DNA of 64,000 nt from Sediminibacterium sp. TEGAF015 (lineage in GTDB: Bacteria; Bacteroidota; Bacteroidia; Chitinophagales; Chitinophagaceae): the NCBI RefSeq assembly GCF_025997995.1, contig NZ_AP026683.1, forward strand, positions 2,418,501 to 2,482,500, given 5' to 3'. The translations under genes were made by a program, and so were the position numbers. The notes beneath the pieces were generated by a model. That model made no database searches, was not told where the DNA came from, and saw nothing but the letters and a program-made list of their open reading frames with translations. Positions 7,571 through 17,823 of this stretch are shown in pieces (positions within the stretch are counted from its first letter, which is position 1; every line of letters begins with the position of its first letter).

Positions 7571-8653
7571 TTATAAGTATTGGTCTCCCTTGTTGCGTTT
7601 TACTTCTGCAACATATTCTTTAATGGCTTGTTCTTTTTCTTTTTTACAAATCATTAATACATCCGGGGTATCTACCACAATAAAGTCGTCCAATCCCTGA
7701 AGCAGTAATAATTTTTCTTTAGGTGCAGAAACCATACACTTGGTGGCATCAATGATGATGACGTTTTCTGAAGCTACTGCATTGCCGAGGTAATCCTTTT
7801 CCAGATTATCGTAAGCGCTGTTCCAAGTTCCCAAATCGCTCCAGCCAAATGACGATGGAATTACATACACATTGTCTGCCTTTTCCATGATGGCAAAGTC
7901 AATTGAGACATTGGTACACAATGGGTAAATGCGGTTGATTGCTTCTTTTTCTCCGGGTGTATTGAAATGTACTTTTTCTGCATCAAACAGTTCATACATC
8001 TCAGGCTGAAATTTTTCAAATGCCTTCATTACGTTCTTTACTTGCCAAACAAAAATGCCGGCATTCCATAAGAAGTCGCCACTCGCAAGGAAAGTTTTAG
8101 CCAGTTCAAGATTGGGTTTTTCAGTGAATGTCTTCACTTTATAAATTGCATCTGCAACCTGCATGGGTTCATGCTGAATATAGCCGTATCCAGTATTAGG
8201 ATGTGTTGGTTTTATACCCAGTGTAACAAGAGAATTGATATGAGCAACAAAATCCAATGCCTGTAAAGTAATTTTTCTGAAGTTTTCATTGTCCAGAATC
8301 ATATGGTCACTGGGTGCAACAATTAAAGATGCTTCCGGATCCTTCTGTAATAACTTATAAGAAATATAAGCTACACAGGGAGCAGTGTTTTTTCTACTAG
8401 GCTCAGCAAGAATATTTTCTGGTTTTAGCTCAGGTAATTGTTCCTGTACTATGGATACATATTCCTCCGAAGTAACAATAAAAATATTGTCATTCGGAAT
8501 AAATGATGCATAACGCTCATAGGTCCAGCGAATCAATGATTTACCTGTATTTAAAATATCTAGAAACTGCTTGGGATAACTTGTTCTGCTCTGAGGCCAG
8601 AAACGACTTCCAATCCCTCCTGCCATGATGGCAACATAATGGTGTTGATTCAT
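7571..8653 (-). CDS. manC: Mannose-1-phosphate guanylyltransferase
   Basis: A nucleotidyltransferase of 360 residues that makes GDP-mannose from mannose-1-phosphate and GTP, the donor for mannose, fucose and related sugars in surface glycans. The signature AGGIGSRFWPQSR is at residues 11-23, followed by EPSRKNTAPC, APSDHMI, FTEKPNLELA and WNAGIF, all typical of the family. It is the short form without a C-terminal phosphomannose isomerase domain. It follows kdsD by 57 bases on the same strand, so the two may share a transcript for envelope sugar supply, and it is closed by a terminator at 7519-7546. Confidence 0.92.
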   Translation of the reverse strand: MNQHHYVAIMAGGIGSRFWPQSRTSYPKQFLDILNTGKSLIRWTYERYASFIPNDNIFIVTSEEYVSIVQEQLPELKPENILAEPSRKNTAPCVAYISYKLLQKDPEASLIVAPSDHMILDNENFRKITLQALDFVAHINSLVTLGIKPTHPNTGYGYIQHEPMQVADAIYKVKTFTEKPNLELAKTFLASGDFLWNAGIFVWQVKNVMKAFEKFQPEMYELFDAEKVHFNTPGEKEAINRIYPLCTNVSIDFAIMEKADNVYVIPSSFGWSDLGTWNSAYDNLEKDYLGNAVASENVIIIDATKCMVSAPKEKLLLLQGLDDFIVVDTPDVLMICKKEKEQAIKEYVAEVKRNKGDQYL

Positions 8654-8710
8654 TTGAATGTCTTTAATTGCTGCAATACAAACGATTTACCATTAAACTT
8701 ATTGCTTAAT

Positions 8711-9673
8711 TTATACAATTCCCTCCCTAATTAAATCATGGAGATGTATGATTCCCATATACTGGCTGTTTTCAGCTACTACCAGTTGACTAATATCTTT
8801 TTTACGCATTAAATCCAGTGCTTCAACTGCCATTGCCTGAGGCGAAATCGTGATAGGGTCAGGAGACAATATATCTGCAGCACAAATGGTAGTTATATCG
8901 CTGGTTTTTTCCAGCATTCTTCTTAAATCTCCGTCTGTTATGATTCCTTTTAGCATGTTCTTCTCGTCAACTACGGCAGTTACGCCCAAACGATTTTGGG
9001 TAATTTCTACAATTACTTCTTTTAAACCGGCAGTAGGTAGCACAGCAGGCTTCTGATTTACTTCAGACAAATCTTCTACTCGCAGATACAAGCGCTTCCC
9101 CAAATTGCCCCCCGGATGAAATTTCGCAAAGTCCCTGTTATTAAACTGGTTCAATTCCATTAGACAAACTGCTAGCACATCGCCCATTACCATTTGAGCG
9201 GTAGTACTGCTGGTAGGAGCTAAATTATTAGGGCAGGCTTCTCTTGCCACAGTTGTATTGATGACCAAATTTGCTTTCTGTGCCAGATAACTATCCATGT
9301 TTCCTACCATACCAATCAATAGATTGCCAAAGTTATTGATCAGGGGGATCAGGACTTTGATTTCAGGGCTCTCTCCGCTCTTACTAATCAACATCACTAC
9401 ATCATCGGCCGTAACCATACCTAGGTCGCCATGTATGGCATCAGCAGCATGCATGAAAAGGGAAGGGGTACCCGTGGAATTAAGGGTAGCCACTATTTTT
9501 TGAGCCACAATGGCGCTTTTACCAATTCCGCTGACAATCAAACGACCTTTCGTCTGATGGATTGCCTGTATGATTTTTTCGAAATCAGCATTGATAAATT
9601 CTTTTAACCCCTGAATGGAAGCCATTTCCGTATCAATGGTTTGTTGCGCTATGGCCTGGATATTTGTATTCAT
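8711..9673 (-). CDS. kdsD: D-arabinose 5-phosphate isomerase (KpsF/GutQ family)
   Basis: This enzyme converts ribulose-5-phosphate to arabinose-5-phosphate, the first committed step to the Kdo sugar of lipopolysaccharide. It has an N-terminal SIS sugar-isomerase domain (GIGKSAIVAQKIVATLNSTG, HAADAIHGDLG, SKSGESPE) and two C-terminal CBS domains (from about residue 205). The HPGGNLGKRL linker is characteristic. The frame is open to ATG 9682, but an exact TAnnTTTG on the minus strand (9687-9680) overlaps that codon, so ATG 9673 (MNTNIQAI) is preferred. It is divergent from recQ and upstream of manC. Confidence 0.92.
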   Translation of the reverse strand: MNTNIQAIAQQTIDTEMASIQGLKEFINADFEKIIQAIHQTKGRLIVSGIGKSAIVAQKIVATLNSTGTPSLFMHAADAIHGDLGMVTADDVVMLISKSGESPEIKVLIPLINNFGNLLIGMVGNMDSYLAQKANLVINTTVAREACPNNLAPTSSTTAQMVMGDVLAVCLMELNQFNNRDFAKFHPGGNLGKRLYLRVEDLSEVNQKPAVLPTAGLKEVIVEITQNRLGVTAVVDEKNMLKGIITDGDLRRMLEKTSDITTICAADILSPDPITISPQAMAVEALDLMRKKDISQLVVAENSQYMGIIHLHDLIREGIV

Positions 9674-9679
9674 GCTTGG

Positions 9680-9687
9680 CAAAGGTA
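9680..9687 (-). promoter_or_regulatory. kdsD promoter -7 element, very close to the start
   Basis: Minus-strand TACCTTTG is an exact TAnnTTTG, only six bases before ATG 9673. If real, the mRNA is leaderless or nearly so. Confidence 0.4.
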
Positions 9688-9859
9688 AACTTTAACAGCT
9701 TTGGTCGGGTATTGCATAGTGGATTCATTAACTTCGCAACCCTTTTGCAAAATAGCTTGTTTTTTAGGCTATTTGTTGAAATAAATGAGGAAAAAAGGTA
9801 AAAATTGTTTAACTTTTACAGAGACAGATTGTTCAAGTGAAGTAAATAGAAATCCCCCG

Positions 9860-12118
9860 ATGCCAACGACTACAAAAAAACCAGTAACCAGGAAATCCAC
9901 CGCTAAAAAAACTACAGGCGCAAGCCAATATCCTATTCATGCGGCTTTGGAACAATATTTTGGTTTCAAAGAATTTAAAGGAACACAGGAAGCTGCCATC
10001 AATAGCTTATTAGATGGGAAAGACACTTTTGTAATCATGCCAACAGGAGGAGGTAAAAGCCTATGTTATCAATTGCCTGCCTTGATGCTGGATGGCTGTG
10101 CCATTATTGTATCTCCATTGATAGCCCTGATGAAAAACCAGGTGGATCTGGTGAGAGGATATAGTGAAAATGACGAAGTAGCCCATTTTTTGAATTCTTC
10201 ACTAAATAAAAGCCAGATTAAGGCGGTTAAAGATGATCTGAACAGCGGAAAGACCAAGCTATTGTATGTTGCTCCAGAAACCTTGACTAAACAGGAAAAT
10301 CTCGAATATTTCAGTGATCTGAATATATCTTTTTTTGCAGTGGATGAAGCACACTGTATTTCAGAGTGGGGGCACGACTTCAGGCCAGAATACAGAAGAC
10401 TCCGGGAAATGATGGACATGATTCATCCCGACAAGCCTGTTATTGCCCTTACGGCTACGGCTACACCCAAAGTTCAAAGTGATATTGTTAAAAACCTAGG
10501 ATTAAGAGATGCCAATATTTTTATCTCTTCCTTTAATCGAACCAATCTGTTCTATGAAATTCTTCCAAAGATTCAAAAAGAACAGACTGTAAAAAGTATA
10601 GTCAAATTCATTACCCAGCACAAAGGTAAAAGCGGTATTATTTATACACTTAACCGAAAAACGACAGAGGAACTGGCGGAATTGCTGGTTGCCAATAAAA
10701 TAAAAGCAGTTGCATATCATGCCGGTCTTGATCAGAAATTAAGAGCAGAACGGCAGGACCAGTTTTTGAATGAAGACGTACAGGTGATTGTTGCAACCAT
10801 AGCATTTGGGATGGGAATTGACAAGCCGGATATCCGTTTTGTGATTCACTTTAATATCCCTAAGTCTATTGAAAATTATTATCAGGAAACGGGAAGAGCG
10901 GGTCGTGATGGTCTGGAAGGAATCTGTGTATTGTATTATTCTCATAAAGATGTATCCAAACTGGAGCATCTGATGCGCGATAAGCCTTTAAGCGAAAGAG
11001 AAGTAGGTGCTCAGTTAATTGATGAAATGGTTGCTTATTCTGAAAGTGCGGTTTGCAGAAGAAAGATTCTGCTACATTATTTTGGAGAAACTACCGCAAC
11101 TGAAAACTGCGGACTTTGCGATAATTGTAAGAATCCAAAAGAGAAGTTTGAAGCGAAGGAAGAAGTCGTAAAAGTACTGAAAGTAGTAAATGCACTAGAT
11201 GGAAGATTTGTTACCGATTATGTGGTAAACGTTTTAACCGGAAAACTTACACCTCAGATTACTATGTTCCGTCATGATAGTTTACCTGAATTCGGAATAG
11301 GAAAAGACAAGGAACAACATTTATGGAACAGCTTAATCAGGCAACTCCTGCTTGAAAATCTATTGCTGAAAGACATAGAAGAATATGGCTTATTGAAAGT
11401 GAGTGAAAAGGGACTAAAATACCTGAAGAAGCCAGCTTCTTTTAAAATGGTGCTCAACAATTTGTTTGAGGATGCCAATGCAGATGATGATGAAAGTGAA
11501 AGTGGGTCTCAAACGGGAGCGGCAACTGATGAAAAATTATTTGTCATGCTAAAAGAGCTGAGACAAAAAGAGGCCAAGAAAAAAAGCTTACCTCCGTTTG
11601 TTATTTTCCTTGAAAGTTCTTTGCAGGATATGGCTACACTATACCCTACCACATTGGATGAAATGAGTAAATGTCAGGGGGTAAGCAAAGGGAAAGCATT
11701 GAAGTATGGTAAGCCATTCGTAGAGTTAATTGCGAGCTATGTTGAGGAAAATAATATAGAAAAACCCGATGACTTTGTAATGCGAAGCGTTGCCAACGCA
11801 GCTAGTAATAAAATTTATATCATACAGAATGTAGATAAAAAAATCCCTCTCGAAACCATTGCGCGAAACAAAGATTTGAAACTCGACCAGTTATTGGAAG
11901 AGATGGAAACCATTGCTGCAAGCGGTACCAGACTGAATCTTGATTATGCCATTGATGAATGGTTGGGTGAAGACGAACAGGATGAAATTTTGGAATACTT
12001 TAAAAGCTGTGAAACTTCTTCACTAGATGTAGCTCGCGAAGAACTGGCAGAGTTTGATTTTAACTGGGAGCAATTAAAAATTATGAGAATCAAGTTCCTG
12101 AGCGTCTACGGCAATTAA
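9860..12118 (+). CDS. recQ: ATP-dependent DNA helicase RecQ
   Basis: A 3'-5' superfamily 2 helicase for recombination and fork repair. In order: Walker A MPTGGGKS (about residues 59-66), the DEAH box in [16 protein letters not shown] (about 160), a helicase C domain with [10 protein letters not shown], the RecQ zinc cysteines (CGLCDNC), a winged helix, and an HRDC domain ([16 protein letters not shown] and on). About 120 further residues follow the HRDC; similar long forms occur in Bacteroidota. I prefer ATG 9860 ([13 protein letters not shown]), since a lysine-rich, alanine-rich N-terminus is common in relatives; ATG 9785 would add 25 unmatched residues. The gene is divergent from kdsD and meets the DUF3089 gene tail to tail with one base between the stops. 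Confidence 0.93.
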   Translation: MPTTTKKPVTRKSTAKKTTGASQYPIHAALEQYFGFKEFKGTQEAAINSLLDGKDTFVIMPTGGGKSLCYQLPALMLDGCAIIVSPLIALMKNQVDLVRGYSENDEVAHFLNSSLNKSQIKAVKDDLNSGKTKLLYVAPETLTKQENLEYFSDLNISFFAVDEAHCISEWGHDFRPEYRRLREMMDMIHPDKPVIALTATATPKVQSDIVKNLGLRDANIFISSFNRTNLFYEILPKIQKEQTVKSIVKFITQHKGKSGIIYTLNRKTTEELAELLVANKIKAVAYHAGLDQKLRAERQDQFLNEDVQVIVATIAFGMGIDKPDIRFVIHFNIPKSIENYYQETGRAGRDGLEGICVLYYSHKDVSKLEHLMRDKPLSEREVGAQLIDEMVAYSESAVCRRKILLHYFGETTATENCGLCDNCKNPKEKFEAKEEVVKVLKVVNALDGRFVTDYVVNVLTGKLTPQITMFRHDSLPEFGIGKDKEQHLWNSLIRQLLLENLLLKDIEEYGLLKVSEKGLKYLKKPASFKMVLNNLFEDANADDDESESGSQTGAATDEKLFVMLKELRQKEAKKKSLPPFVIFLESSLQDMATLYPTTLDEMSKCQGVSKGKALKYGKPFVELIASYVEENNIEKPDDFVMRSVANAASNKIYIIQNVDKKIPLETIARNKDLKLDQLLEEMETIAASGTRLNLDYAIDEWLGEDEQDEILEYFKSCETSSLDVAREELAEFDFNWEQLKIMRIKFLSVYGN

Positions 12119-12119
12119 G

Positions 12120-13157
12120 TTATTTTTTAAAATAACTGCTGGTACGTTGTTTCAGGTTTTCGCGAATATTTAAATAGTATAAATTAATGTCGCCTACATG
12201 ATAGTTTTTGGTGGTATAAAAAATATTGCCAAAAAATCTGGGTTTGTTTGTCCATAAAACATTCCCTTCTATTTTGGCTGAAGCAACTGCTGGTACTATT
12301 TTATTAAAATTCAGCAGGATTCCTCCTTTGTTTAAACCGGCATCTGCAACAGCAGGTTCTTCATTCCAGGTTAAAGGATTGGTAACAATTGCCTTATTTT
12401 CTTCTTTTAAAATCAAAGGCGGTGTATAACCTGTTTTATATGTACGCCAGCTTACAATACATCCAGTCTGACTGCTGGTTTTGCAGGATTGTATTTGTGA
12501 ATATTCATTCTCTGAAACGGGTATTCCAATTAAATAGGCGGCTACCAGTTTTTTTTGCAGTGGCTGGTTGTCAAAGAATTCTTTCACTAATCTTTTACCA
12601 TGTGTGGTTCCCTGACTATGGGCTGCAATGATGATTGGTTTGCCTCCGTTGTAATGATTTAAATAGTATACAAATGCTGCTTTAATATCCTGGTAGGCCA
12701 ATTCAAAAGCTGCTATTGCAGCCATGCTGTCTGCTGTATTCTTTGGGAAGTAAGCCTGTAAATTTGCTTGACGATATCTTGGTGCATAAATTTTTCCTGC
12801 CTGATTAAATGCACTTGCTTGGAATAAAATGGTACTATAATCTGTTTTGGCATTCAGTTCATTGTTATAAATGGGGGCACTGTATCCAAAAGGCATTTCA
12901 CTATCTGTGTAGGTAGTAGGGTGAATAAAAAATACATCTACAGTAGTATCGGTTACCGCTGTCGATTTCAATGGTTTTGGTGTGCTGTCTGCAGGATCCT
13001 TTTTATCCGGATGCGCAGCCCAGTAATAAAGGTCCCGATAATCAGGTAAATTTGCGGGGTCTCTTTCTTCATAGGAACGTGCCATTTTTTTATAAGGCAT
13101 TCCACAGGCAATCCCCAGAACGCATATGATAAAAACCAATATTGCAGAGTTCTTCAT
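12120..13157 (-). CDS. DUF3089 family alpha/beta-hydrolase-like lipoprotein
   Basis: A 345-residue exported protein. The signal peptide ends in a lipobox, GIAC, with Cys18 as the lipidation site. The rest matches the DUF3089 family, which has an alpha/beta-hydrolase fold: DVFFIHPTTY (residues 74-83), then AYQDIKAAF, and the nucleophile elbow AAHSQGTTH with Ser181. The family has no assigned substrate that I know of; an esterase or lipase activity on the outside of the inner or outer membrane is an inference. It converges with recQ, the stops being one base apart. Confidence 0.85.
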   Translation of the reverse strand: MKNSAILVFIICVLGIACGMPYKKMARSYEERDPANLPDYRDLYYWAAHPDKKDPADSTPKPLKSTAVTDTTVDVFFIHPTTYTDSEMPFGYSAPIYNNELNAKTDYSTILFQASAFNQAGKIYAPRYRQANLQAYFPKNTADSMAAIAAFELAYQDIKAAFVYYLNHYNGGKPIIIAAHSQGTTHGKRLVKEFFDNQPLQKKLVAAYLIGIPVSENEYSQIQSCKTSSQTGCIVSWRTYKTGYTPPLILKEENKAIVTNPLTWNEEPAVADAGLNKGGILLNFNKIVPAVASAKIEGNVLWTNKPRFFGNIFYTTKNYHVGDINLYYLNIRENLKQRTSSYFKK

Positions 13158-13241
13158 AGAATAAAGTTCACTCTTTTTATTGGATTTGGTTACAGTGCAT
13201 GCTATTATTGAATTTCCTGTATTTTCGTAAAAACTATTGTT

Positions 13242-14186
13242 ATGGCCATACCTGTTGTTGATTTAGCCCGTTTTACGCATGGAACTCCTGAGGAGAAAGC
13301 CGCTTTTGTGCAGGAGTTAGGTAAAGCGTATGAAGAAGTTGGATTTGTAGCTGTGAAAAACCATGGGGTTCCGGACGAGTTGATTGCCAACCAGTACGAA
13401 TATGTTCAGCAGTTTTTTTCTCTTCCTTTAGAGAAGAAAAAGCTATATGAAATTCCTGGTTTAGCCGGACAAAGAGGATATACCAGTTTTGGAAAAGAAC
13501 ATGCAAAAGGTAGTGACGCGCCGGATTTAAAAGAGTTCTTTCAATACGGCCAAACAGTAGAAGACCGCGATGCCATTCAATCTGAATATCCAGATAATGT
13601 AAAGGTTTCAGAAATAACATCTTTCAACGAAACCTTGTATAATGCGTACAGAAATTTTGAAAAAAGCGGTAAAGCTCTGCTGCAGGCAATTGCATTGTAT
13701 CTGGGTTTAGATGAACATTATTTTGATGAGCATATTCATAACGGAAATTCCATATTACGTTGTATTCATTATCCGCCTATTACCTCTGAACCCAAATCGG
13801 CTATCCGTGCAGAACAACACGAAGACATCAACCTGATAACTTTATTGGTTGGTGCTTCTGCCGATGGTTTGCAAATTTTAACTAAGCAGGGTGAGTGGGT
13901 AAATGTTACCTCTCTGCCAGAGCAGATAGTTGTGAATGTTGGTGACATGCTTCAGCGGCTTACCAATAATAAATTGAGAAGTACAACACATCGGGTAGTA
14001 AATCCTGCCAGGGAATTATGGCATACCAGCAGATTTTCTATGCCCTTCTTCCTTCACCCAAGAAGTGAAATGAGTCTTGCCTGTCTGGAAAGTTGTATTG
14101 ATGAACAGAACCCCAAAGCATATCCGGATACAACTGCCGGTGAATACCTGGATGAAAGATTAAGAGAAATTGGACTAAAGAAATAG
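13242..14186 (+). CDS. Isopenicillin N synthase-like Fe(II)/2-oxoglutarate dioxygenase
   Basis: A double-stranded beta-helix oxygenase of 314 residues. The N-terminal DIOX_N part ([21 protein letters not shown]) precedes the core, whose iron ligands are His193, Asp195 and His250, and Arg264 (RFSMPFF) would bind the oxoglutarate carboxylate. Members hydroxylate or cyclise many small molecules in primary and secondary metabolism; the substrate here is unknown. Its stop is seven bases from the TTG start of the ChrA-like transporter, so the two are probably one transcript, which hints that the transporter and the oxygenase deal with the same compound or stress. Confidence 0.85.
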   Translation: MAIPVVDLARFTHGTPEEKAAFVQELGKAYEEVGFVAVKNHGVPDELIANQYEYVQQFFSLPLEKKKLYEIPGLAGQRGYTSFGKEHAKGSDAPDLKEFFQYGQTVEDRDAIQSEYPDNVKVSEITSFNETLYNAYRNFEKSGKALLQAIALYLGLDEHYFDEHIHNGNSILRCIHYPPITSEPKSAIRAEQHEDINLITLLVGASADGLQILTKQGEWVNVTSLPEQIVVNVGDMLQRLTNNKLRSTTHRVVNPARELWHTSRFSMPFFLHPRSEMSLACLESCIDEQNPKAYPDTTAGEYLDERLREIGLKK

Positions 14187-14193
14187 TCTTCAA

Positions 14194-15450
14194 TTGAACC
14201 TGATTCGTCATATCCCCTTTTTAAGAGCTGTGTTTTTGCACAGTATGACTGCTTTTGGCGGACCGCAAGGACATCTGGGAATGATGATGAAAACATTCGT
14301 ACATCAGCGAAAAGATGTAACGGAAGAGGAATTACTTGATTACAATGGATTTTGTCAAATGTTGCCTGGAGCATCTTCTACTCAGGTATTAACTTTAATT
14401 GGGTATAAGCGAGGAGGAATTTTATTATCCATCATTACATTAATCATTTGGATTTTTCCGGCTAGCCTGTTAATGTCTAGCCTTTCTTTTTTGTTGTATT
14501 ATTTTGATAAGATTCAAAACCCAGCTACCTTCTTCAGATTTATTCAGCCAATGGCTATTGGATTTATTGCATATTCAGCAATCAGAACTTATAAAGTTGC
14601 TGTAAACAATACCATTACTAGGGTTATTGTTTTGATTGCAGCGATCGCTACTTTTCTGGCCTTTAAAACACCCTGGATTTTTCCGATTTTGATTGTTTGC
14701 GCAGGAACAGCAACCAATTTCAGCGATAAGCGAATTCCTCAAAAAGGGGTTCCTCCTAAGCAGGTGAAGTGGGGTAATCTCCTAATTTTTTTGTTGCTTT
14801 TTGGTATTACTGGTTACTTGTCTGAAACAGCTACCAAACAAAATTGGGAGAATCGAAAAGTGTATAACCTCTTCGAAAATAATTATCGATTTGGAAGTCT
14901 GGTGTTTGGTGGTGGAGATGTTTTGATTCCATTGATGTATGAACAATATGTTACCCGTCCACAATCCAAAAGAATTCTCGAAAACAAAAGAGATGTTTTG
15001 AAAATTGAAAGAGAAGCTTTTTTAACAGGATCCGGAATCATAAGAGCTATTCCTGGCCCGGTTTTCTCAATCGGTGCTTTTACGGGTGGCATGGTATTAA
15101 AGGAAATGGGCTTCGAGAAGCAGGTTTTGGGTTGTATAATAGGAGGCATATCTATTTTTTTACCTAGTGCCTTACTCGTATTGTTTTTCTTTCCTGTTTG
15201 GCATAATCTGAAGAAATATGCAGTGATATTCAGGTCTTTAGAAGGAATTAGGGCTTCGGTTGTGGGGATTATGACCGGCGCTGTTTTTTATTTGCTAAAT
15301 GATCATATTTTACCTGAACTGGCTTTGCAGCACTGGTCAATTTTGGCTGATTTAGGTATTGTAATTGCTACTTTGCTCGTACTTCGGCTGAATCGGGTAC
15401 CCGCTCCTTTTATTGTAATTGGTTGTTTATTGCTGGGCGCTATTGCCTGA
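14194..15450 (+). CDS. chrA: Chromate transporter family protein (ChrA-like)
   Basis: A membrane protein of 418 residues with the two CHR half-domains of long-chain ChrA proteins: the first has [14 protein letters not shown] and PGASSTQ, the second has [16 protein letters not shown] and [15 protein letters not shown]. ChrA exports chromate by proton motive force; many homologs have no tested substrate. I use TTG 14194, since its product starts [17 protein letters not shown], a typical beginning, and it lies only seven bases after the oxygenase stop. About ten hydrophobic segments are visible. Both Gly-Gly motifs are present in each half, so the protein should be functional. Confidence 0.87.
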   Translation: MNLIRHIPFLRAVFLHSMTAFGGPQGHLGMMMKTFVHQRKDVTEEELLDYNGFCQMLPGASSTQVLTLIGYKRGGILLSIITLIIWIFPASLLMSSLSFLLYYFDKIQNPATFFRFIQPMAIGFIAYSAIRTYKVAVNNTITRVIVLIAAIATFLAFKTPWIFPILIVCAGTATNFSDKRIPQKGVPPKQVKWGNLLIFLLLFGITGYLSETATKQNWENRKVYNLFENNYRFGSLVFGGGDVLIPLMYEQYVTRPQSKRILENKRDVLKIEREAFLTGSGIIRAIPGPVFSIGAFTGGMVLKEMGFEKQVLGCIIGGISIFLPSALLVLFFFPVWHNLKKYAVIFRSLEGIRASVVGIMTGAVFYLLNDHILPELALQHWSILADLGIVIATLLVLRLNRVPAPFIVIGCLLLGAIA

Positions 15451-15485
15451 TTTTTTGTATCTTCCTCTGAAGCATATTTTCAATT

Positions 15486-16229
15486 ATGGTAACCATTGCC
15501 CTATACAATTTAAAAGGTGGAGTCGGCAAAACGGCTGCAACTATCAATCTGGCCTATTTAAGTGCCAGACAGGGATATAAAACGTTGATATGGGATCTGG
15601 ATCCGCAAGGTTCTTCCTCTTTTTACCTGGGGGTAACATCAACCGTTAAAAATGAATCCAAAAAACTTATCAGTGGTGAAATGGATCTGACAGATGCCAT
15701 ACAATCCTCTGCATATGAAAATCTGGATATTATTCCTTCCGACATATCAGCAAGAAACGCAGATATATTATTGAATGATATGAAACAGAGTAAAAAGAAG
15801 ATTGCTTCTTTGCTGTCATCGGTGAAAAAATCCTACGATATTGTTTTTCTCGATTGCCCTCCGGGTATTTCCATTTTACATGACGCAGTATTTACAGGAG
15901 CTGATTGGGTATTCATGCCGAATATACCTACTACCTTATCCATCCGGTCATTCGAATCGGTCTTACAGTATTTTAAGGAGAATGATTTGGATACTTCCAA
16001 ATTAAAATGCTTCTTCAGTATGGTAGACCATCGGAAAAACCTGCATCATGAAGTGATCAATGAATTTTATAAAGACAAATTGTTTTTCAAAAGTTATATT
16101 CCTTATTTAAGCGACGTCGAAAAAATGGGTGTAAATCAAGCCCCGCTGGAAACCTTTGCTGCCAGTAGCTTTGCAGCACAGTGCTATAATAATTTATGGA
16201 AAGAAATTAAAAAGACCTGTATAGAATAA
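15486..16229 (+). CDS. ParA family ATPase, orphan
   Basis: A 247-residue deviant Walker-type ATPase. KGGVGKT (residues 10-16) has the signature lysine, DLDPQGSSS is the Walker A' region, and FLDCPPGI is Walker B. ParA proteins position plasmids, chromosomes or protein clusters on the nucleoid. No ParB gene or parS-like repeats lie nearby, so it is not a standard partition locus. The next gene, four bases after the stop, encodes an esterase; the pair probably form an operon. What cargo it positions is unknown; a role in plasmid partition is unlikely given the chromosomal surroundings. Confidence 0.85.
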   Translation: MVTIALYNLKGGVGKTAATINLAYLSARQGYKTLIWDLDPQGSSSFYLGVTSTVKNESKKLISGEMDLTDAIQSSAYENLDIIPSDISARNADILLNDMKQSKKKIASLLSSVKKSYDIVFLDCPPGISILHDAVFTGADWVFMPNIPTTLSIRSFESVLQYFKENDLDTSKLKCFFSMVDHRKNLHHEVINEFYKDKLFFKSYIPYLSDVEKMGVNQAPLETFAASSFAAQCYNNLWKEIKKTCIE

Positions 16230-16232
16230 TAT

Positions 16233-16964
16233 ATGAAAAGAGAACTTAGCTCCTGGTTTAGTCCTGCTTTAAATAAAGAAATGCCTATTGCTGCGTATGG
16301 TCACTATGGCTTTGCAATACTGCTAATTCCAACAGCTGCTGCAGATTATCTTGAATATGAAAGGTTTCAACTCATTGATGCCATTGCGCCAATGATAGAG
16401 TCCGGAAAATGTAGGGTGTTCAGCATCGACAGTATGAATAAGGAAAGTTGGATGAACAATCAGATGCTTCCAGAACATAAAGCCATTCGCCATAATCAGT
16501 TCAATGAATATGTGTTCAATGAAGTGGTTCCCTTTATTCGTAATAGTACCAGCAATGAAACAATGATTTATACCTGCGGAGCTTCTTTTGGTGCGCTGCA
16601 TGCAATGAATTTGTTTTTGAAGCGGCCCGATATTCTGAACGGCGCTATCAGCATGAGTGGTGTTTATAATTTAACAGAATATACCAAAGGTTTCTGGGAC
16701 GACCAGGTATTTTACAATAGTCCTGAACATTATATTCCTAGTTTACAGGACGATTGGTATCTCAGTAAAATAAAAGCCAGTCATCATATTCATATTTATA
16801 CGGGTAGCGGCAACTTTGAAGACCCGGAAGCCTCCAAGCGATTTGCTGGTATTTTATACAACAAAGGAATATGGTACGATTTGGATGTTTGGGGTCCAGA
16901 TATTCACCACGACTGGCCTACCTGGCGATCTATGCTTCCCTACATTTTGGATAAGAAATTTTAA
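16233..16964 (+). CDS. Esterase D-like alpha/beta hydrolase
   Basis: A 243-residue serine hydrolase of the putative esterase family (COG4947-like). The nucleophile elbow is CGASFGAL, with Ser118; a possible catalytic histidine is in the HHDWPTW segment near the C-terminus. No signal peptide is present, so it is cytoplasmic. Relatives often sit beside ATP-grasp or amide-forming enzymes; here the partner is a ParA ATPase, four bases upstream and on the same strand, so the pair is probably co-translated. The substrate is unknown. Confidence 0.78.
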   Translation: MKRELSSWFSPALNKEMPIAAYGHYGFAILLIPTAAADYLEYERFQLIDAIAPMIESGKCRVFSIDSMNKESWMNNQMLPEHKAIRHNQFNEYVFNEVVPFIRNSTSNETMIYTCGASFGALHAMNLFLKRPDILNGAISMSGVYNLTEYTKGFWDDQVFYNSPEHYIPSLQDDWYLSKIKASHHIHIYTGSGNFEDPEASKRFAGILYNKGIWYDLDVWGPDIHHDWPTWRSMLPYILDKKF

Positions 16965-17046
16965 ACTGTAAAAAACTCGTTAATTCCCGAAGAACGTATG
17001 GTACTATGCCTTTGCTGAACTAATATTACACATTAATAAAAGGCAA

Positions 17047-17823
17047 TTGAGGTATTATTCCGGAATATTGGGTTTCATTTTACTACTGCTTTTCTCCTTT
17101 ACAGCTGGTATACAGGCTCAGTATACAACAGTAAGTGGGAACGTATATGATATTTCTGCGAGAAGACCTTTGGAAGCGGTTGCAGTACAGAGTACTTCTG
17201 GTAGAGGTACCATTACGGATTCTACAGGTTATTACAATTTAACGGTATTAAAAACAGATTCTATCTGGTTTTCATTGATTGGAAAGTCTACTATGAAATA
17301 TCCAGTGGATACCATCAGTAACCTCGAGCGCTTCAATGTAATGATTCATGTACGTGCTTTTGATTTACCGGAAGTAAAAGTGCGTAACAATTATTATCGT
17401 TACGATTCTATGATGAATCGTCAGGACTATGCTAAGGTATTCAACTTCAAAAAGCCAAGTCTGGGAGTAGTCTCCAGCCCTAATTACAATCCAGGTGCTT
17501 CCGTTGGGTTTGATCTAGATGGCATTATCAATATGTTCAGGGTTAAACGAAACCGAAGTATTTTAACCTTACAAAAAAGGCTGCTTGAAGAAGAAGAAGA
17601 GAAATATGTAAACAGCAGATTTAGTAAAATCTTTGTCAAGAAAATTACAGGGCTTCAATCTCCGGAATTAGATACTTTCATGCGACGTTACCGTCCAGCA
17701 TATGCGCTTGTTAAATTGTTGAATGACCTTGAACTGGGATATTATATTGGTCAGCAATATGAAACATATAAGTCAACCAGGTATAATTGGCGCGGAGGTT
17801 TGTATAGAAGAAAGGATGATTAA
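17047..17823 (+). CDS. Exported protein with carboxypeptidase-regulatory-like domain
   Basis: A 258-residue protein that begins with a signal peptide (hydrophobic run GILGFILLLLFSF and an AQ cleavage site) and continues into a CarboxypepD_reg-like beta-sandwich (VSGNVYDISARRPLEAVAV, RGTITDSTGYYNLTV). This domain is usual at the start of TonB-dependent receptors and other surface proteins of Bacteroidota. The remaining ~160 residues do not resemble a known family. The only suitable start is TTG 17047; an in-frame TAA at 16981 blocks longer versions. It ends four bases into the convergent kinase gene, both stops sharing one TTAA. Confidence 0.75.
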   Translation: MRYYSGILGFILLLLFSFTAGIQAQYTTVSGNVYDISARRPLEAVAVQSTSGRGTITDSTGYYNLTVLKTDSIWFSLIGKSTMKYPVDTISNLERFNVMIHVRAFDLPEVKVRNNYYRYDSMMNRQDYAKVFNFKKPSLGVVSSPNYNPGASVGFDLDGIINMFRVKRNRSILTLQKRLLEEEEEKYVNSRFSKIFVKKITGLQSPELDTFMRRYRPAYALVKLLNDLELGYYIGQQYETYKSTRYNWRGGLYRRKDD

